NCBI RefSeq assembly: GCF_003710935.1
Contig: NZ_RHHS01000056.1
Coordinates: 1-37,785, forward strand
Direction of reading: 5' to 3'
DNA length: 37,785 nucleotides
Source: Brevibacillus gelatini
Lineage (GTDB): Bacteria; Bacillota; Bacilli; Brevibacillales; Brevibacillaceae
This document shows positions 13,774-21,894 of the stretch, one piece after another. A program made the translations under genes and the position numbers. The notes beneath the pieces are model-generated. The model was not told where the DNA came from. It did no database searches and was given only the letters and a program-made list of their open reading frames with translations. Each line of letters opens with the position of its first letter. The first letter of the stretch is position 1.

Positions 13774-16700
13774 CTACTCCATTTCAATCAGCAGATCGCC
13801 AGTTTCAATCGCTTCGCCCGCTTTGACGTAAACCTCCTTGATTTTTCCGTCCTGCGGTGCCTGAATTGTCGTCTCCATCTTCATCGCTTCGCTGACGAGC
13901 AGGTGCTCGCCTTTGCGCACCCTGTCGCCTTTGGATACAAGTACCTTCAGCACTTTTCCTGGCATCGAGGCGCCCAGGTGAGCGGAATTTTGCGGATCAG
14001 CCTTGCGTCGGACTGTCTCCGAGACTTTGGCCGACTGGTCGCGGACGAAAACTTCCCGCGGCTGCCCGTTCAGCTCGAAGTAGATGATGCGGCGACCGTC
14101 CGGATGCAGCTCGCCGACGGCAACCAGCTTGATAATCAGCGTTTTCCCGCGCTCGATGGTAATGGCCGTCTCTTCGCCTGGACGCAGCCCGTAGAAGAAC
14201 GTAGGAGTGTTCAGGACGGACAGATCGCCGTATTCTTTCAGGCGCTGGTCAAATTGCAGGTACACCTGCGGATACATAATGTACGAAAGCACATCCAGCT
14301 CGCTCGGCTTGCGTCCGATTTTTTCCTCCAGTTCAGCAGCGACTTTCGCAAAATCAATCGGCGCCAAGAGTTCGCCTGGACGAGCCGTAAAGGCATCGCG
14401 GCCTTTCAGGACGAGCTCTTGCAGTCTTTTCGGGAAGCCGCCTGGCGGTTGGCCGAGGTAGCCTTGGAAAAACTGGATGACGGAGTCCGGGAAGTCCAGC
14501 CGTTCGCCTTTTTCCCAGATGTTTTCTTCGTTCAGGTTGTTTTGCACCATGAACAGGGCGAGGTCGCCAACGACCTTGGAGGAAGGAGTGACCTTCACGA
14601 TGTCGCCGCACATCTGGTTGACGACAGCGTACATGTGCTTCACTTCGTCCCAGCGGCCTTCCAGACCGACTGCCTTGGCCTGCTGCTCCAGGTTGGTGTA
14701 CTGGCCGCCTGGCATCTCGTGGATATACACCTCTGTGTTGCTCGACTTCATGCCGCTTTCGAAGCCCTGGTAGTACGGGCGCACGTCCTCCCAATAGTCG
14801 GACAGTTTGTTGAACGACTCCAGCGACAGGCCCGTATCGCGCTCGGTGTGGGCGAGGCTCGCGATCAAGCCGTTCAGGCTCGGCTGCGAGGTCAGGCCGG
14901 ACATGGAGCTGACGCACGCGTCGACGATGTCGACTCCCGCTTCGACGGCTTTCAGCAGCATCGCTGCGCCGTTGCCGGACGTATCGTGCGTGTGCAGGTG
15001 GATCGGAATGCCGATTTCCTGCTTCAAGGCCGTGATGAGCTTGTAGGCAGCGTAAGGCTTGAGCAAGCCCGCCATGTCCTTGATGGCGAGGATGTGCGCC
15101 CCGGCTTTTTCCAGCTCTTTTGCCAGATTGACGTAGTAGGACAAAGTATATTTCGTTTTGGTCGGGTCCAAAATGTCGCCCGTGTAGCAAATGGCTGCTT
15201 CGGCTATCTTGCCTGTTTCGCGCACTGCGTCAATGGCCGTCTGCATGCCCGGCAGCCAGTTCAGGCTGTCGAAGATTCGGAAGACGTCGATGCCGTTTTC
15301 CGCAGAAGCTTTGACAAACGCCTGGATGACGTTGTCCGGGTAGTTCGTGTAGCCGACTGCGTTTGCCCCGCGCAAAAGCATCTGGAACAGGACGTTCGGG
15401 ATGCGCTCGCGCAAAATTTGCAGGCGCTCCCACGGCGATTCCTGCAAGAAGCGCATGGACGTGTCAAACGTCGCGCCGCCCCACATTTCCAAGGAGAAAA
15501 GTCCCGCGCCGAGCTTGCCTGTCGCTTCGGCAATCGAGGCGAGGTCGTAGGTGCGCACGCGTGTGGCAAACAAGGACTGGTGGGCATCGCGGAATGTCGT
15601 GTCGGTCACGAGCACCTGCTTTTGCTCCTGAATCCAGCGAACGAGGCCATCTGCGCCTTCCTTGTCCAAAATTTGCTTCGTGCCGTCCGGGTACGGCTGG
15701 GCAAACGGCGTGCGCGGAATGCGCGGAGTGTCAAAGTGCGGCTTTTTGTCCGGCTTGGCCATGCCCGGATAGCCGTTGACAATCGTGTTGCCGATGTACG
15801 ATAGTAGTTTCGAACCCCTGTCCTGACGACCAGGGAATACGAACAGCTCCGGCTTTGTATCAATGAAGGAGGTGTCGTAGTTCCCGCTGAGAAAATCAGG
15901 GTGTGTCACGACGTTCTCCAGGAAAGGCAGGTTGGTTTTCACCCCGCGGATACGGAATTCGCGCAGCGTACGCAGCATTTTGCGCGCGGCCTGGTCAAAG
16001 CTGGTTCCGTACGTGGAGATTTTGACCAGAAGCGAATCGTAAAACGGCGTGATGATCGCACCCGGATAGCCGTTTCCGCCGTCGAGACGGACGCCGAAGC
16101 CGCCGCCGGAACGCCAGGCTGACAGGCGGCCCGCATCAGGCAGGAAGTTGTTTTCCGGGTCTTCGGTGGTTACGCGACACTGGATCGCATAGCCGCTCAT
16201 TTGAATCTGGGACTGCGAGGCGATCCCGATTTCCGGATCGGAGAGGGCATGTCCTTCTGCGACACGGATTTGCGACTGCACGATGTCGATGCCGGTAATC
16301 AGCTCGGTAATCGTATGCTCGACCTGAATGCGCGGATTGACTTCAATGAAGTAAAAGCGCTTGTCCGGCGTGAGCAAAAACTCGACGGTACCCGCGTTGG
16401 AGTAGCCGGCTTTTTTCATGAGGGTGAGTGCGGCCTGGCAAATTTCTTCGCGCAGGTCGTCGTCAAGAGAAAGGCTTGGCGCCACTTCCACGACTTTTTG
16501 GTGGCGTCTTTGGACAGAGCAGTCGCGCTCGTACAAATGCACGATGTTGCCGTGGTTGTCGCCCAGTATTTGTACTTCGATATGTTTGGGCTGTTCCAGA
16601 TAGCGCTCCAGATACACTTTGGCGTTGCCAAACGATGAACGTGCTTCGGAGCGGGCGCGATCCAGCGACTCCTGCAGCTCTTCCTGGCTGCGCACAATGC

Positions 16701-17220
16701 GCATGCCGCGTCCACCGCCGCCGGAAACCCCTTTGATGATGATGGGATAGCCGTACTCTTTGGCAAACAGGAGAGCCTCCTGCAAGGATTCGATCGGCTC
16801 CGGCGTCCCTGGAATGACCGGAATTTGCGCTTCGATGGCAAGCTTTCGCGCTTCTACTTTGTCCCCGAATTTTTCAATCAGTTCAGGAGATGGCCCGATG
16901 AAAATGATGCCTTCCTCCTGGCAGCGCTTGGCGAAATCGGCATTTTCGGCGAGAAAGCCGTATCCTGGGTGGATCGCATCAATATCGTTGCGCTTGGCAA
17001 TTTCAATGATGCTGTCAATATCCAGATAAGCTTCAATCGGGCCTTTTCCGGCACCGACAAGGTAGGACTCGTCCGCTTTGAAACGATGAATCGAGACGTT
17101 GTCTTGCTCGGAGTAAATCGCGACAGTGCGAATACCGAGCTCAGTAGCAGCGCGGAAGATGCGGATCGCGATCTCGCCGCGGTTTGCTACCAGTAACCGA
17201 TTGATCTTTCTCTTTGCCAA
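13774..17220 (-). CDS. pyc: Pyruvate carboxylase
   Basis: 1148 aa, the usual length for the single-chain enzyme. Order: biotin carboxylase (about 5-455; GGGGRGMRIV ATP loop, VEFLL and FIEVNPRIQVEHT), carboxyltransferase (about 530-800; TDTTFRDAHQSLFATRVRT, IKDMAGLLKP, HTHDTSGNG), tetramerisation/PC domain, and a C-terminal biotinyl domain with EAMKMET, the biotinylated Lys at about 1114. It makes oxaloacetate from pyruvate, bicarbonate and ATP, an anaplerotic reaction often activated by acetyl-CoA. The start is TTG at 17220 with GGGGGAG 6 bases ahead, giving the start LAKRKINRLLVANRGE; longer frames upstream have no site. It is monocistronic, 71 bases before the FliD-like gene. Confidence 0.97.
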   Translation of the reverse strand: MAKRKINRLLVANRGEIAIRIFRAATELGIRTVAIYSEQDNVSIHRFKADESYLVGAGKGPIEAYLDIDSIIEIAKRNDIDAIHPGYGFLAENADFAKRCQEEGIIFIGPSPELIEKFGDKVEARKLAIEAQIPVIPGTPEPIESLQEALLFAKEYGYPIIIKGVSGGGGRGMRIVRSQEELQESLDRARSEARSSFGNAKVYLERYLEQPKHIEVQILGDNHGNIVHLYERDCSVQRRHQKVVEVAPSLSLDDDLREEICQAALTLMKKAGYSNAGTVEFLLTPDKRFYFIEVNPRIQVEHTITELITGIDIVQSQIRVAEGHALSDPEIGIASQSQIQMSGYAIQCRVTTEDPENNFLPDAGRLSAWRSGGGFGVRLDGGNGYPGAIITPFYDSLLVKISTYGTSFDQAARKMLRTLREFRIRGVKTNLPFLENVVTHPDFLSGNYDTSFIDTKPELFVFPGRQDRGSKLLSYIGNTIVNGYPGMAKPDKKPHFDTPRIPRTPFAQPYPDGTKQILDKEGADGLVRWIQEQKQVLVTDTTFRDAHQSLFATRVRTYDLASIAEATGKLGAGLFSLEMWGGATFDTSMRFLQESPWERLQILRERIPNVLFQMLLRGANAVGYTNYPDNVIQAFVKASAENGIDVFRIFDSLNWLPGMQTAIDAVRETGKIAEAAICYTGDILDPTKTKYTLSYYVNLAKELEKAGAHILAIKDMAGLLKPYAAYKLITALKQEIGIPIHLHTHDTSGNGAAMLLKAVEAGVDIVDACVSSMSGLTSQPSLNGLIASLAHTERDTGLSLESFNKLSDYWEDVRPYYQGFESGMKSSNTEVYIHEMPGGQYTNLEQQAKAVGLEGRWDEVKHMYAVVNQMCGDIVKVTPSSKVVGDLALFMVQNNLNEENIWEKGERLDFPDSVIQFFQGYLGQPPGGFPKRLQELVLKGRDAFTARPGELLAPIDFAKVAAELEEKIGRKPSELDVLSYIMYPQVYLQFDQRLKEYGDLSVLNTPTFFYGLRPGEETAITIERGKTLIIKLVAVGELHPDGRRIIYFELNGQPREVFVRDQSAKVSETVRRKADPQNSAHLGASMPGKVLKVLVSKGDRVRKGEHLLVSEAMKMETTIQAPQDGKIKEVYVKAGEAIETGDLLIEME

Positions 17221-17349
17221 ATTTCTCTCCCCCTCTGTCTCCAAACGAGACAAAATAAAAAGATATATACAGCATAAATATACAAAATTTTCGTTACACA
17301 AGACACCCTTATTTTCTTCCCACCATCTGGATGACTGGAGTGAGTCCAA

Positions 17350-17793
17350 TTGCTTAAGCAGTTGCCCGTTTTTGTCTACGGCACATTGTTAAAAGGCTTT
17401 CACAACCATGCGATTTGCGTCAGACCGTTTGCCCATACAGAAGCCAGGGCGTCGGTCAAAGGTGAAATTTATCATTTGCCAGAAGGCTATCCCGGTTTGC
17501 TGACAGGAGCAGGGGAAACGAACGGGGCAGTAGTGACAGGCGCGGTCCTTGACTTTGCTCCCGAAGTGTACGAAAAGGCACTCGCCGTCCTCGACGAGTT
17601 GGAGGCGTATTACGGAGAGGGCGACCCGCGCAACGAGTATGAGCGGATTGTGGTGAATGCCTGCTTGGCAGAAACAGGACAGGAGGTGCCCGTATACGTC
17701 TATCGCTATCTGGATGATGATTACGCAAGACGGGTCGGAATGAAGGTAGAACACGGCGACTGGCGGCGATTCATGGAAGAGGCGGCTGAATAG
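17350..17793 (+). CDS. Gamma-glutamylcyclotransferase-like (GGCT/AIG2) protein
   Basis: 147 aa. The N-terminal signature VFVYGTLLKGFHNH (about 7-20) forms the substrate loop of the GGCT fold. A Glu in the LDELEAYYGEGDP stretch (about 85) is likely the catalytic acid, and VYVYRY closes the barrel. Family members act on gamma-glutamyl compounds or, as in the BtrG type, remove gamma-glutamyl caps; the substrate here is unknown. The start is TTG with GGAGTGAG 5 bases ahead. It is divergent from pyc. Confidence 0.8.
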   Translation: MLKQLPVFVYGTLLKGFHNHAICVRPFAHTEARASVKGEIYHLPEGYPGLLTGAGETNGAVVTGAVLDFAPEVYEKALAVLDELEAYYGEGDPRNEYERIVVNACLAETGQEVPVYVYRYLDDDYARRVGMKVEHGDWRRFMEEAAE

Positions 17794-17841
17794 CAGCGGC
17801 GCGTTTTGCCAAAACTGGTAGGGTAAAGGAGGGACCCTGCC

Positions 17842-18375
17842 ATGGAATTGTTGAATGCGACCCCTGCGCAAATCTGGCGCTTGCTGATTCCGCAAAACTT
17901 CTGGATGTTTTCCGAGGAAGTTCCCGAAGACGAACTGATCTTCCATTATCGCGACCATATTTACTTTGTGAACAAGGATGGCTCGGTCTTGGCGCTGCCC
18001 AAGCCCGCCTGCTTTGAGACACTGGATATGGAGACGCTCCTGGAGTATTTGGCTGCGTCTGACGACACGATTGATTTTGACGATGAAGGTCAGTTTGACT
18101 ACGGCTTCGTGCTCAAGCAGATGGGCTACATCGTCCCTGTTAAAAAGAAGCGGGAGAAGGCTGTCTATCAGATCGAAATTATCAACACGGCTCTGCCAAA
18201 AGCGTACGGAACCCGCTACGAGATGAAGCATGTCGACTTCGTCTTCGCCCTCTATCACGCGCTGATGCGCTGTCACGAGCTGAACGCGAAAACCGACTGG
18301 GAGTACGAGCACGTAGTGAAGCGGATCGTCAAGGTCGATGCCAAAGCGTCAGGCAAAGTGCAAGTGAATCTGTAA
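17842..18375 (+). CDS. Conserved-looking hypothetical protein, 177 aa
   Basis: 177 aa, cytoplasmic, no signal peptide or membrane helix, and not recognised. It begins MELLNATPAQIWRLLIPQNF. It has an acidic middle (about 60-85, DDTIDFDDEGQFDYGF) and a basic stretch (KKKREKA). A helical segment MKHVDFVFALYHALMRCHELN follows near 130. A strong AAGGAGGGA site precedes the ATG. It lies between the GGCT gene and tpx, all on the + strand, with no clear operon link. It is real by ribosome site, length and codon use; no function is proposed. Confidence 0.75.
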   Translation: MELLNATPAQIWRLLIPQNFWMFSEEVPEDELIFHYRDHIYFVNKDGSVLALPKPACFETLDMETLLEYLAASDDTIDFDDEGQFDYGFVLKQMGYIVPVKKKREKAVYQIEIINTALPKAYGTRYEMKHVDFVFALYHALMRCHELNAKTDWEYEHVVKRIVKVDAKASGKVQVNL

Positions 18376-18463
18376 TTTCTACTATTGGCATAGTGAAAAA
18401 AAGTGAATGATAGGGTATGATTAATGAGGTACATATGAAAGATTTGGTGAGGAGGAAGAAATC

Positions 18464-18985
18464 ATGACAGCTGCTGTTGAGCGTCAAGGCGCATTCGTTT
18501 TCAAAGGGGGTCCTGTAACCCTGCTCGGTCCGGAAATCAAAGTGGGCGATACAGCTCCTAACTTCACCGTAGTAGGCGGCGACCTGTCTCCTGTAACTCT
18601 CGACGATTCCAAAGGAACCGTTCGCATCATCTCCGTCATCCCATCCATCGACACTGGCGTTTGCGACGCGCAAACCCGCCGCTTCAACGAAGAGGCTGCC
18701 GGACTGGAAGGCGTAACCGTGCTGACTGTATCCGTCGACCTGCCATTCGCGCAAAACCGCTGGTGCGGCGCTGCCGGAATCGACAAAGTGAAAACCGTAT
18801 CCGACCACAAAGACCTGTCCTTCGGTACAGCTTACGGCGTAGCGATCAAGGAATACCGTCTCTTGTCCCGCGCTGTTTTCGTTGTCGATGCTAACGACAA
18901 AGTTGTTTATGCAGAATACGTGCCTGCTGCTGGTGAGCATCCAAACTACGAAGCTGCAATCGCTGCTGCGAAAGCTGCGAAGTAA
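18464..18985 (+). CDS. tpx: Thiol peroxidase (atypical 2-Cys peroxiredoxin)
   Basis: 173 aa, the family length. The peroxidatic Cys is in SIDTGVCDAQTRRF (about Cys67) and the resolving Cys in RWCGAAGIDKV (about Cys101), the Tpx arrangement. It reduces hydrogen and alkyl peroxides using thioredoxin and acts in the cytoplasm. A GAGGAGGAAG site precedes the ATG. Strong, optimised codon use suggests high expression. It is monocistronic with a terminator at 19017. Confidence 0.97.
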   Translation: MTAAVERQGAFVFKGGPVTLLGPEIKVGDTAPNFTVVGGDLSPVTLDDSKGTVRIISVIPSIDTGVCDAQTRRFNEEAAGLEGVTVLTVSVDLPFAQNRWCGAAGIDKVKTVSDHKDLSFGTAYGVAIKEYRLLSRAVFVVDANDKVVYAEYVPAAGEHPNYEAAIAAAKAAK

Positions 18986-19016
18986 GTTTTTGCACCATAA
19001 GCTTTTGTGTCAGCAA

Positions 19017-19056
19017 GACCCTCTGTTCGTTCAAAAAGACGAGCAGGGGGTTTTTG
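19017..19056 (+). terminator. Terminator of tpx
   Basis: ACCCTCTGTTCGT pairs imperfectly with ACGAGCAGGGGGT and is followed by five T. Confidence 0.85.
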
Positions 19057-19106
19057 TTTGTCCTGGTTGGCACGATTTCCTTCGTTTGGACGTCTGGAAA
19101 AAAAGC

Positions 19107-19136
19107 TTGACGGTTTTAGTAACCGTTGGTTATATT
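19107..19136 (+). promoter_or_regulatory. Sigma-A promoter of the tetR-hydrolase operon
   Basis: TTGACG (19107-19112), an 18-bp spacer and TATATT (19131-19136). The -10 lies exactly in the centre of the palindromic operator. Confidence 0.7.
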
Positions 19137-19154
19137 ATTACCAACGGTTACTAA
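19116..19154. promoter_or_regulatory. TetR operator: 15-bp inverted repeat over the promoter
   Basis: TTAGTAACCGTTGGT (19116-19130) and ACCAACGGTTACTAA (19140-19154) are perfect inverted repeats with a 9-bp AT-rich centre. They cover the -10 and spacer of the promoter for the TetR gene at 19194, as expected for autorepression. Confidence 0.85.
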
Positions 19155-19163
19155 CCACTGGTT
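19153..19163. promoter_or_regulatory. Secondary operator-like palindrome
   Basis: AACCACTGGTT is a perfect palindrome just 3' of the main operator. With its flanks it matches the left half-site region at about 12 of 16 positions. It may be an extra contact site for the repressor downstream of the start of transcription. Confidence 0.4.
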
Positions 19164-19193
19164 ATTTAGTGGGCATCAGGAGTGAATCATTGC

Positions 19194-19826
19194 ATGGCAA
19201 CGAGACAGGAAATACGCTCAGAGGAAACGAAGCGCGCGATTCTTGCTGCTGCGACAGAGCTTTTTGCAAAGCGGGGATTTGACGCCGTCTCCATCCGCGA
19301 GATCGCCAAGGCTGCTGGCTGTTCCCATACGACGCTCTACATATACTTCAAAGACAAGGAAGCACTTTTGCACCAGCTCTCCAAAGGTCCGCTGCAAAGT
19401 CTGGCCGAGCAGATGGAGCGCACATTGGCAGACGAAGCGTTGCCGCCCAGGGAGAAGCTGCGCGAAATCAGCCGACAGTTCATCCGCTTTTGCCTTGGCA
19501 ACCGCAACATGTATACGCTGTTTTTTATGGTGAAAGCCACCCGGATCGATGTCGAGGAACCGGAAAAAGAGTTGCAAGCGCTGCGCACGCATCTGTTTGG
19601 ACTGCTGCGGCGGGCGGTACTGCACGCTTTGCCAAAAGAGGCGGCAGAAGAGGAAGCGCTTGCGTTTGCGCGGATTTATTTTTATACGCTGCACGGCATC
19701 GTCGGGACTTACACGCATTCAGAGGAACCGCTGGACAGCTTGCTGGAAAGACTTTCCCCTACGTTTGAGCTGGCTGTAGACGTGATCCTCGCGGGCAGTG
19801 AGCAAATGATGACAAGGAGTGTGTGA
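19194..19826 (+). CDS. TetR/AcrR-family repressor
   Basis: About 210 aa. The N-terminal helix-turn-helix is clear: ILAAATELFAKRGFDAVS, IREIAKAAGCSHTTLYIYF (about 16-60). The remainder is a helical ligand domain. It should repress its own operon by binding the 15-bp palindrome in the promoter. The ATG at 19194 follows AGGAGTGA by 8 bases; a GTG at 19182 overlaps that site. Its stop is 2 bases from the metallo-hydrolase start, so the two genes are coupled and the hydrolase is the likely regulated target. Confidence 0.88.
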   Translation: MATRQEIRSEETKRAILAAATELFAKRGFDAVSIREIAKAAGCSHTTLYIYFKDKEALLHQLSKGPLQSLAEQMERTLADEALPPREKLREISRQFIRFCLGNRNMYTLFFMVKATRIDVEEPEKELQALRTHLFGLLRRAVLHALPKEAAEEEALAFARIYFYTLHGIVGTYTHSEEPLDSLLERLSPTFELAVDVILAGSEQMMTRSV

Positions 19827-19828
19827 AA

Positions 19829-20527
19829 ATGAAGGTAGAAAAAATCTCCGAGCGCATCTGGTGTATCAAGACATGGCTGCTGATTCCCGTGCGCGTCTGG
19901 GCGGTGCTGGAAGAGGACGGCGTGACGTTGGTCGATGCCGGGATGCCGTTCATGGCCAAAGGCATTGCGGCTTTCCTGAAAAAAGAGGGCGCAGGGCCGT
20001 TGAAGCGCATCCTGCTGACACACGGGCATTCCGATCACGTCGGGGCCGTTCGCAAGCTTGTCGAGACCATGCAGGTCCCGGTGTATGCGCATCGGATCGA
20101 AATACCGTACATGGAAGGACGCGAGCCGTATCCGCGCCGCAAAAAACGGGAGGTCAACGTCCAGCCCGGACTGGCGCAGCCGCTTCCGGAAACGGCAGAC
20201 GGGGGACTTTCGGCAATCGCCGGGCTGCAGCCGTATTGGACGCCAGGCCATTCGCCGGGGCACGTCGTCTACTATCACGAGCAGGATCGCGTGCTTTTGG
20301 CGGGTGACTTGTTTACGTCGAAGCGAGGCAGGCTGCATCGCCCCATGCCGATGTTCACCGCTGACATGACAGAGGCGGTGAAAAGCAGCCGGATTTTGCG
20401 GCAGCTAAAGCCGCTGCGGCTGGAAGTATGCCATGGTGACGCCGTGCACAATCCCGCCGAGCAGCTCGACGGGTATTTGGCAGAAATGTCCCGCTCCCTT
20501 TCCATTCCGGTGAGCACGTTGCAGTAG
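19829..20527 (+). CDS. Metallo-beta-lactamase-fold hydrolase
   Basis: About 232 aa. The zinc motif is LLTHGHSDH (H65, H67, D69, H70). Further ligands appear in PGHSPGHVVYY (about His144), LAGDLF (about Asp163) and VCHGDAVHNP (about His206). The fold covers lactonases, glyoxalase-II-like and other hydrolases; the substrate is not evident. It has no signal peptide, so it is cytoplasmic. Co-transcription with a TetR repressor suggests a small-molecule-induced detoxifying or lactone-cleaving enzyme (inference). ATG 19829 is 7 bases after AAGGAGTG. Confidence 0.85.
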   Translation: MKVEKISERIWCIKTWLLIPVRVWAVLEEDGVTLVDAGMPFMAKGIAAFLKKEGAGPLKRILLTHGHSDHVGAVRKLVETMQVPVYAHRIEIPYMEGREPYPRRKKREVNVQPGLAQPLPETADGGLSAIAGLQPYWTPGHSPGHVVYYHEQDRVLLAGDLFTSKRGRLHRPMPMFTADMTEAVKSSRILRQLKPLRLEVCHGDAVHNPAEQLDGYLAEMSRSLSIPVSTLQ

Positions 20528-20600
20528 GGGACAAAGTTTTTTCCATTGATATGATGCGGTGCGCATGCTTACGTGCAAAGGGAACGCGACTGGAAGGAGG

Positions 20601-20631
20601 TTGTCCTCGCGGTGGGTCTTTTTGCTATACT
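20601..20631 (+). promoter_or_regulatory. Extended -10 promoter of the pseudouridine synthase gene
   Basis: TGCTATACT, an extended -10 (20623-20631), lies about 40 bases before the start codon. A TTGTCC -35-like element sits at 20601-20606 (19-bp spacer). Confidence 0.55.
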
Positions 20632-20672
20632 GGACAGCAGGGAATGCAGGGAAGACCTAAAGGAGAGACAAC

Positions 20673-21599
20673 ATGCAGGAAGAATTGATACGCTTTACAG
20701 CGGACGAGGCAGATGCTGGCCAGACGGTGCGGGATGTTCTGCAAAAGCGCTACGGTGTCTCGCGTCGTTTGCTGATCCGGGCCAAATTCAACGGGACGAT
20801 TACGCGCAACGGCAAGCTCGTGTTTGTAAACGAAAAGCTGCAAGCCGGGGACGAACTGGCTGTCATGGTCGACATAGAGGAGGAAGAGACGGTAGCTCCC
20901 GAAGAGATGCCGCTCTGTATTCGCTACGAGGACGACGATTTGATGGTGATCGCAAAGCCGGCCGGGCTGGTCGTGCATCCGACAGGCAACCATCCGGCCG
21001 GCACGCTTGCCAACGGAGTGATCGCTTACTGGAAAAAGCGCGGCGAAGCCCGAAGATTTCGCGCCGTCAACCGCTTGGACAAGGATACCTCCGGCTTGAT
21101 GATTGTCGCGAAAAACCAGTGGGCACACGAGCAGTTCAGCCGCATGCAGCAGGAGCGGACGCTGCACCGCTTTTACCAGGCGATTGCCGAGGGAACGATT
21201 GCCGCGGAGGAAGGGACTATCGACGCGCCGATCGGGCTTGCGGAAAACTCCTTTATTACCCGCAAGATTCGGCCGGATGGACAAACGGCTGTCACGCACT
21301 ATCGCGTGCTGGCTCGCGGTGTCGGCATGACGCTTTTGGAGTTGAAGCTGGAGACCGGGCGCACTCATCAGATTCGGGTGCACATGCAGAGCATCGGTCA
21401 TTCGCTGGCAGGCGATGATCTGTACGGAGGCGGGCGTGAACATATCGGCAGACAGGCGCTGCATGCGGCGCGGCTGTCTTTTGTCCACCCGCGCAGCAAG
21501 GAGACGATGACGTTTGCAGAGCCACTGCCAGACGATATGCAGGCGCTTTTGCAAAAGTTTTTTCCCGCGCTGCCAGAAAGCCAGAACGAAACGATGTAG
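20673..21599 (+). CDS. RluD-family 23S rRNA pseudouridine synthase
   Basis: 308 aa. An N-terminal S4-like RNA-binding domain (about 15-75, TVRDVLQKRYGVSRRLL) precedes the RluA/RluD catalytic domain (about 90-300). The active-site segment is AVNRLDKDTSGLM with the catalytic Asp near residue 133, followed by LKLETGRTHQIRVHMQSIGH. It isomerises uridine to pseudouridine in structured RNA, most likely 23S rRNA. Bacilli have several paralogues (YlyB, YjbO, YhcT), so the exact site is uncertain. AAAGGAGA precedes the ATG. The gene is monocistronic. Confidence 0.93.
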   Translation: MQEELIRFTADEADAGQTVRDVLQKRYGVSRRLLIRAKFNGTITRNGKLVFVNEKLQAGDELAVMVDIEEEETVAPEEMPLCIRYEDDDLMVIAKPAGLVVHPTGNHPAGTLANGVIAYWKKRGEARRFRAVNRLDKDTSGLMIVAKNQWAHEQFSRMQQERTLHRFYQAIAEGTIAAEEGTIDAPIGLAENSFITRKIRPDGQTAVTHYRVLARGVGMTLLELKLETGRTHQIRVHMQSIGHSLAGDDLYGGGREHIGRQALHAARLSFVHPRSKETMTFAEPLPDDMQALLQKFFPALPESQNETM

Positions 21600-21623
21600 C
21601 CGAAAAAAATCGGCAAATTCCTC

Positions 21624-21652
21624 TGGAAAGCTGAAAGCGTTTTCGGTATGAT
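21624..21652 (+). promoter_or_regulatory. Candidate promoter of the homogentisate operon
   Basis: TGGAAA (21624-21629), a 17-bp spacer and TATGAT (21647-21652) would start transcription near 21659. That leaves a leader of about 236 nt before the first gene. Confidence 0.5.
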
Positions 21653-21658
21653 AAAAGA

Positions 21659-21829
21659 AACAGGAAATACGCTGGTTGTCTGCGGGGAAAAATCCCGCAA
21701 GATTTTTTTCAGTAGCAGACAGACCCAGCTTGCGCCTGACGCATGTTTCGGCATAGTTGACAAGTTTTAGGGGGACTCCCTCTTGTTTGTCATGCACCGG
21801 ATGAGCGAACGGGGTGAGCTGGGTTTTTT
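21659..21829 (+). promoter_or_regulatory. Structured 5' leader with terminator/antiterminator-like alternative pairings
   Basis: Terminator form: ACCCAGCT (21723-21730) pairs with AGCTGGGT (21817-21824), followed by T6 (to 21829), enclosing a stem at 21758-21792 with inner arms AGGG/CCCT. Alternative form: GCTGG (21671-21675) pairs with CCAGC (21725-21729), extending the helix GTCTGC (21678-21683)/GCAGAC (21715-21720) that carries the hairpin GCGGG/CCCGC. The two forms share 21725-21729 and exclude each other, as in transcription-attenuating riboswitches. It matches no riboswitch or T-box consensus known to me. A second weak hairpin with a T-tract follows at 21845-21868. Confidence 0.55.
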
Positions 21830-21894
21830 GTTGTACAAAAAAGACAGCCAAGGCTGGGCCAGTTTTTTCATCCCGATGAAAAGGAGTGGAGCGC

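Noticed and set aside
13903..15804. 633-codon open frame on the + strand
   Set aside because: It lies wholly antisense to pyruvate carboxylase, whose domains are unmistakable. It has no ribosome site and its product has no family likeness.
18385..18421. Sigma-A promoter of tpx (TTGGCA ... TATGAT)
   Set aside because: The two boxes are 25 bp apart, too far for one promoter. Either box alone may be used, but I cannot tell.
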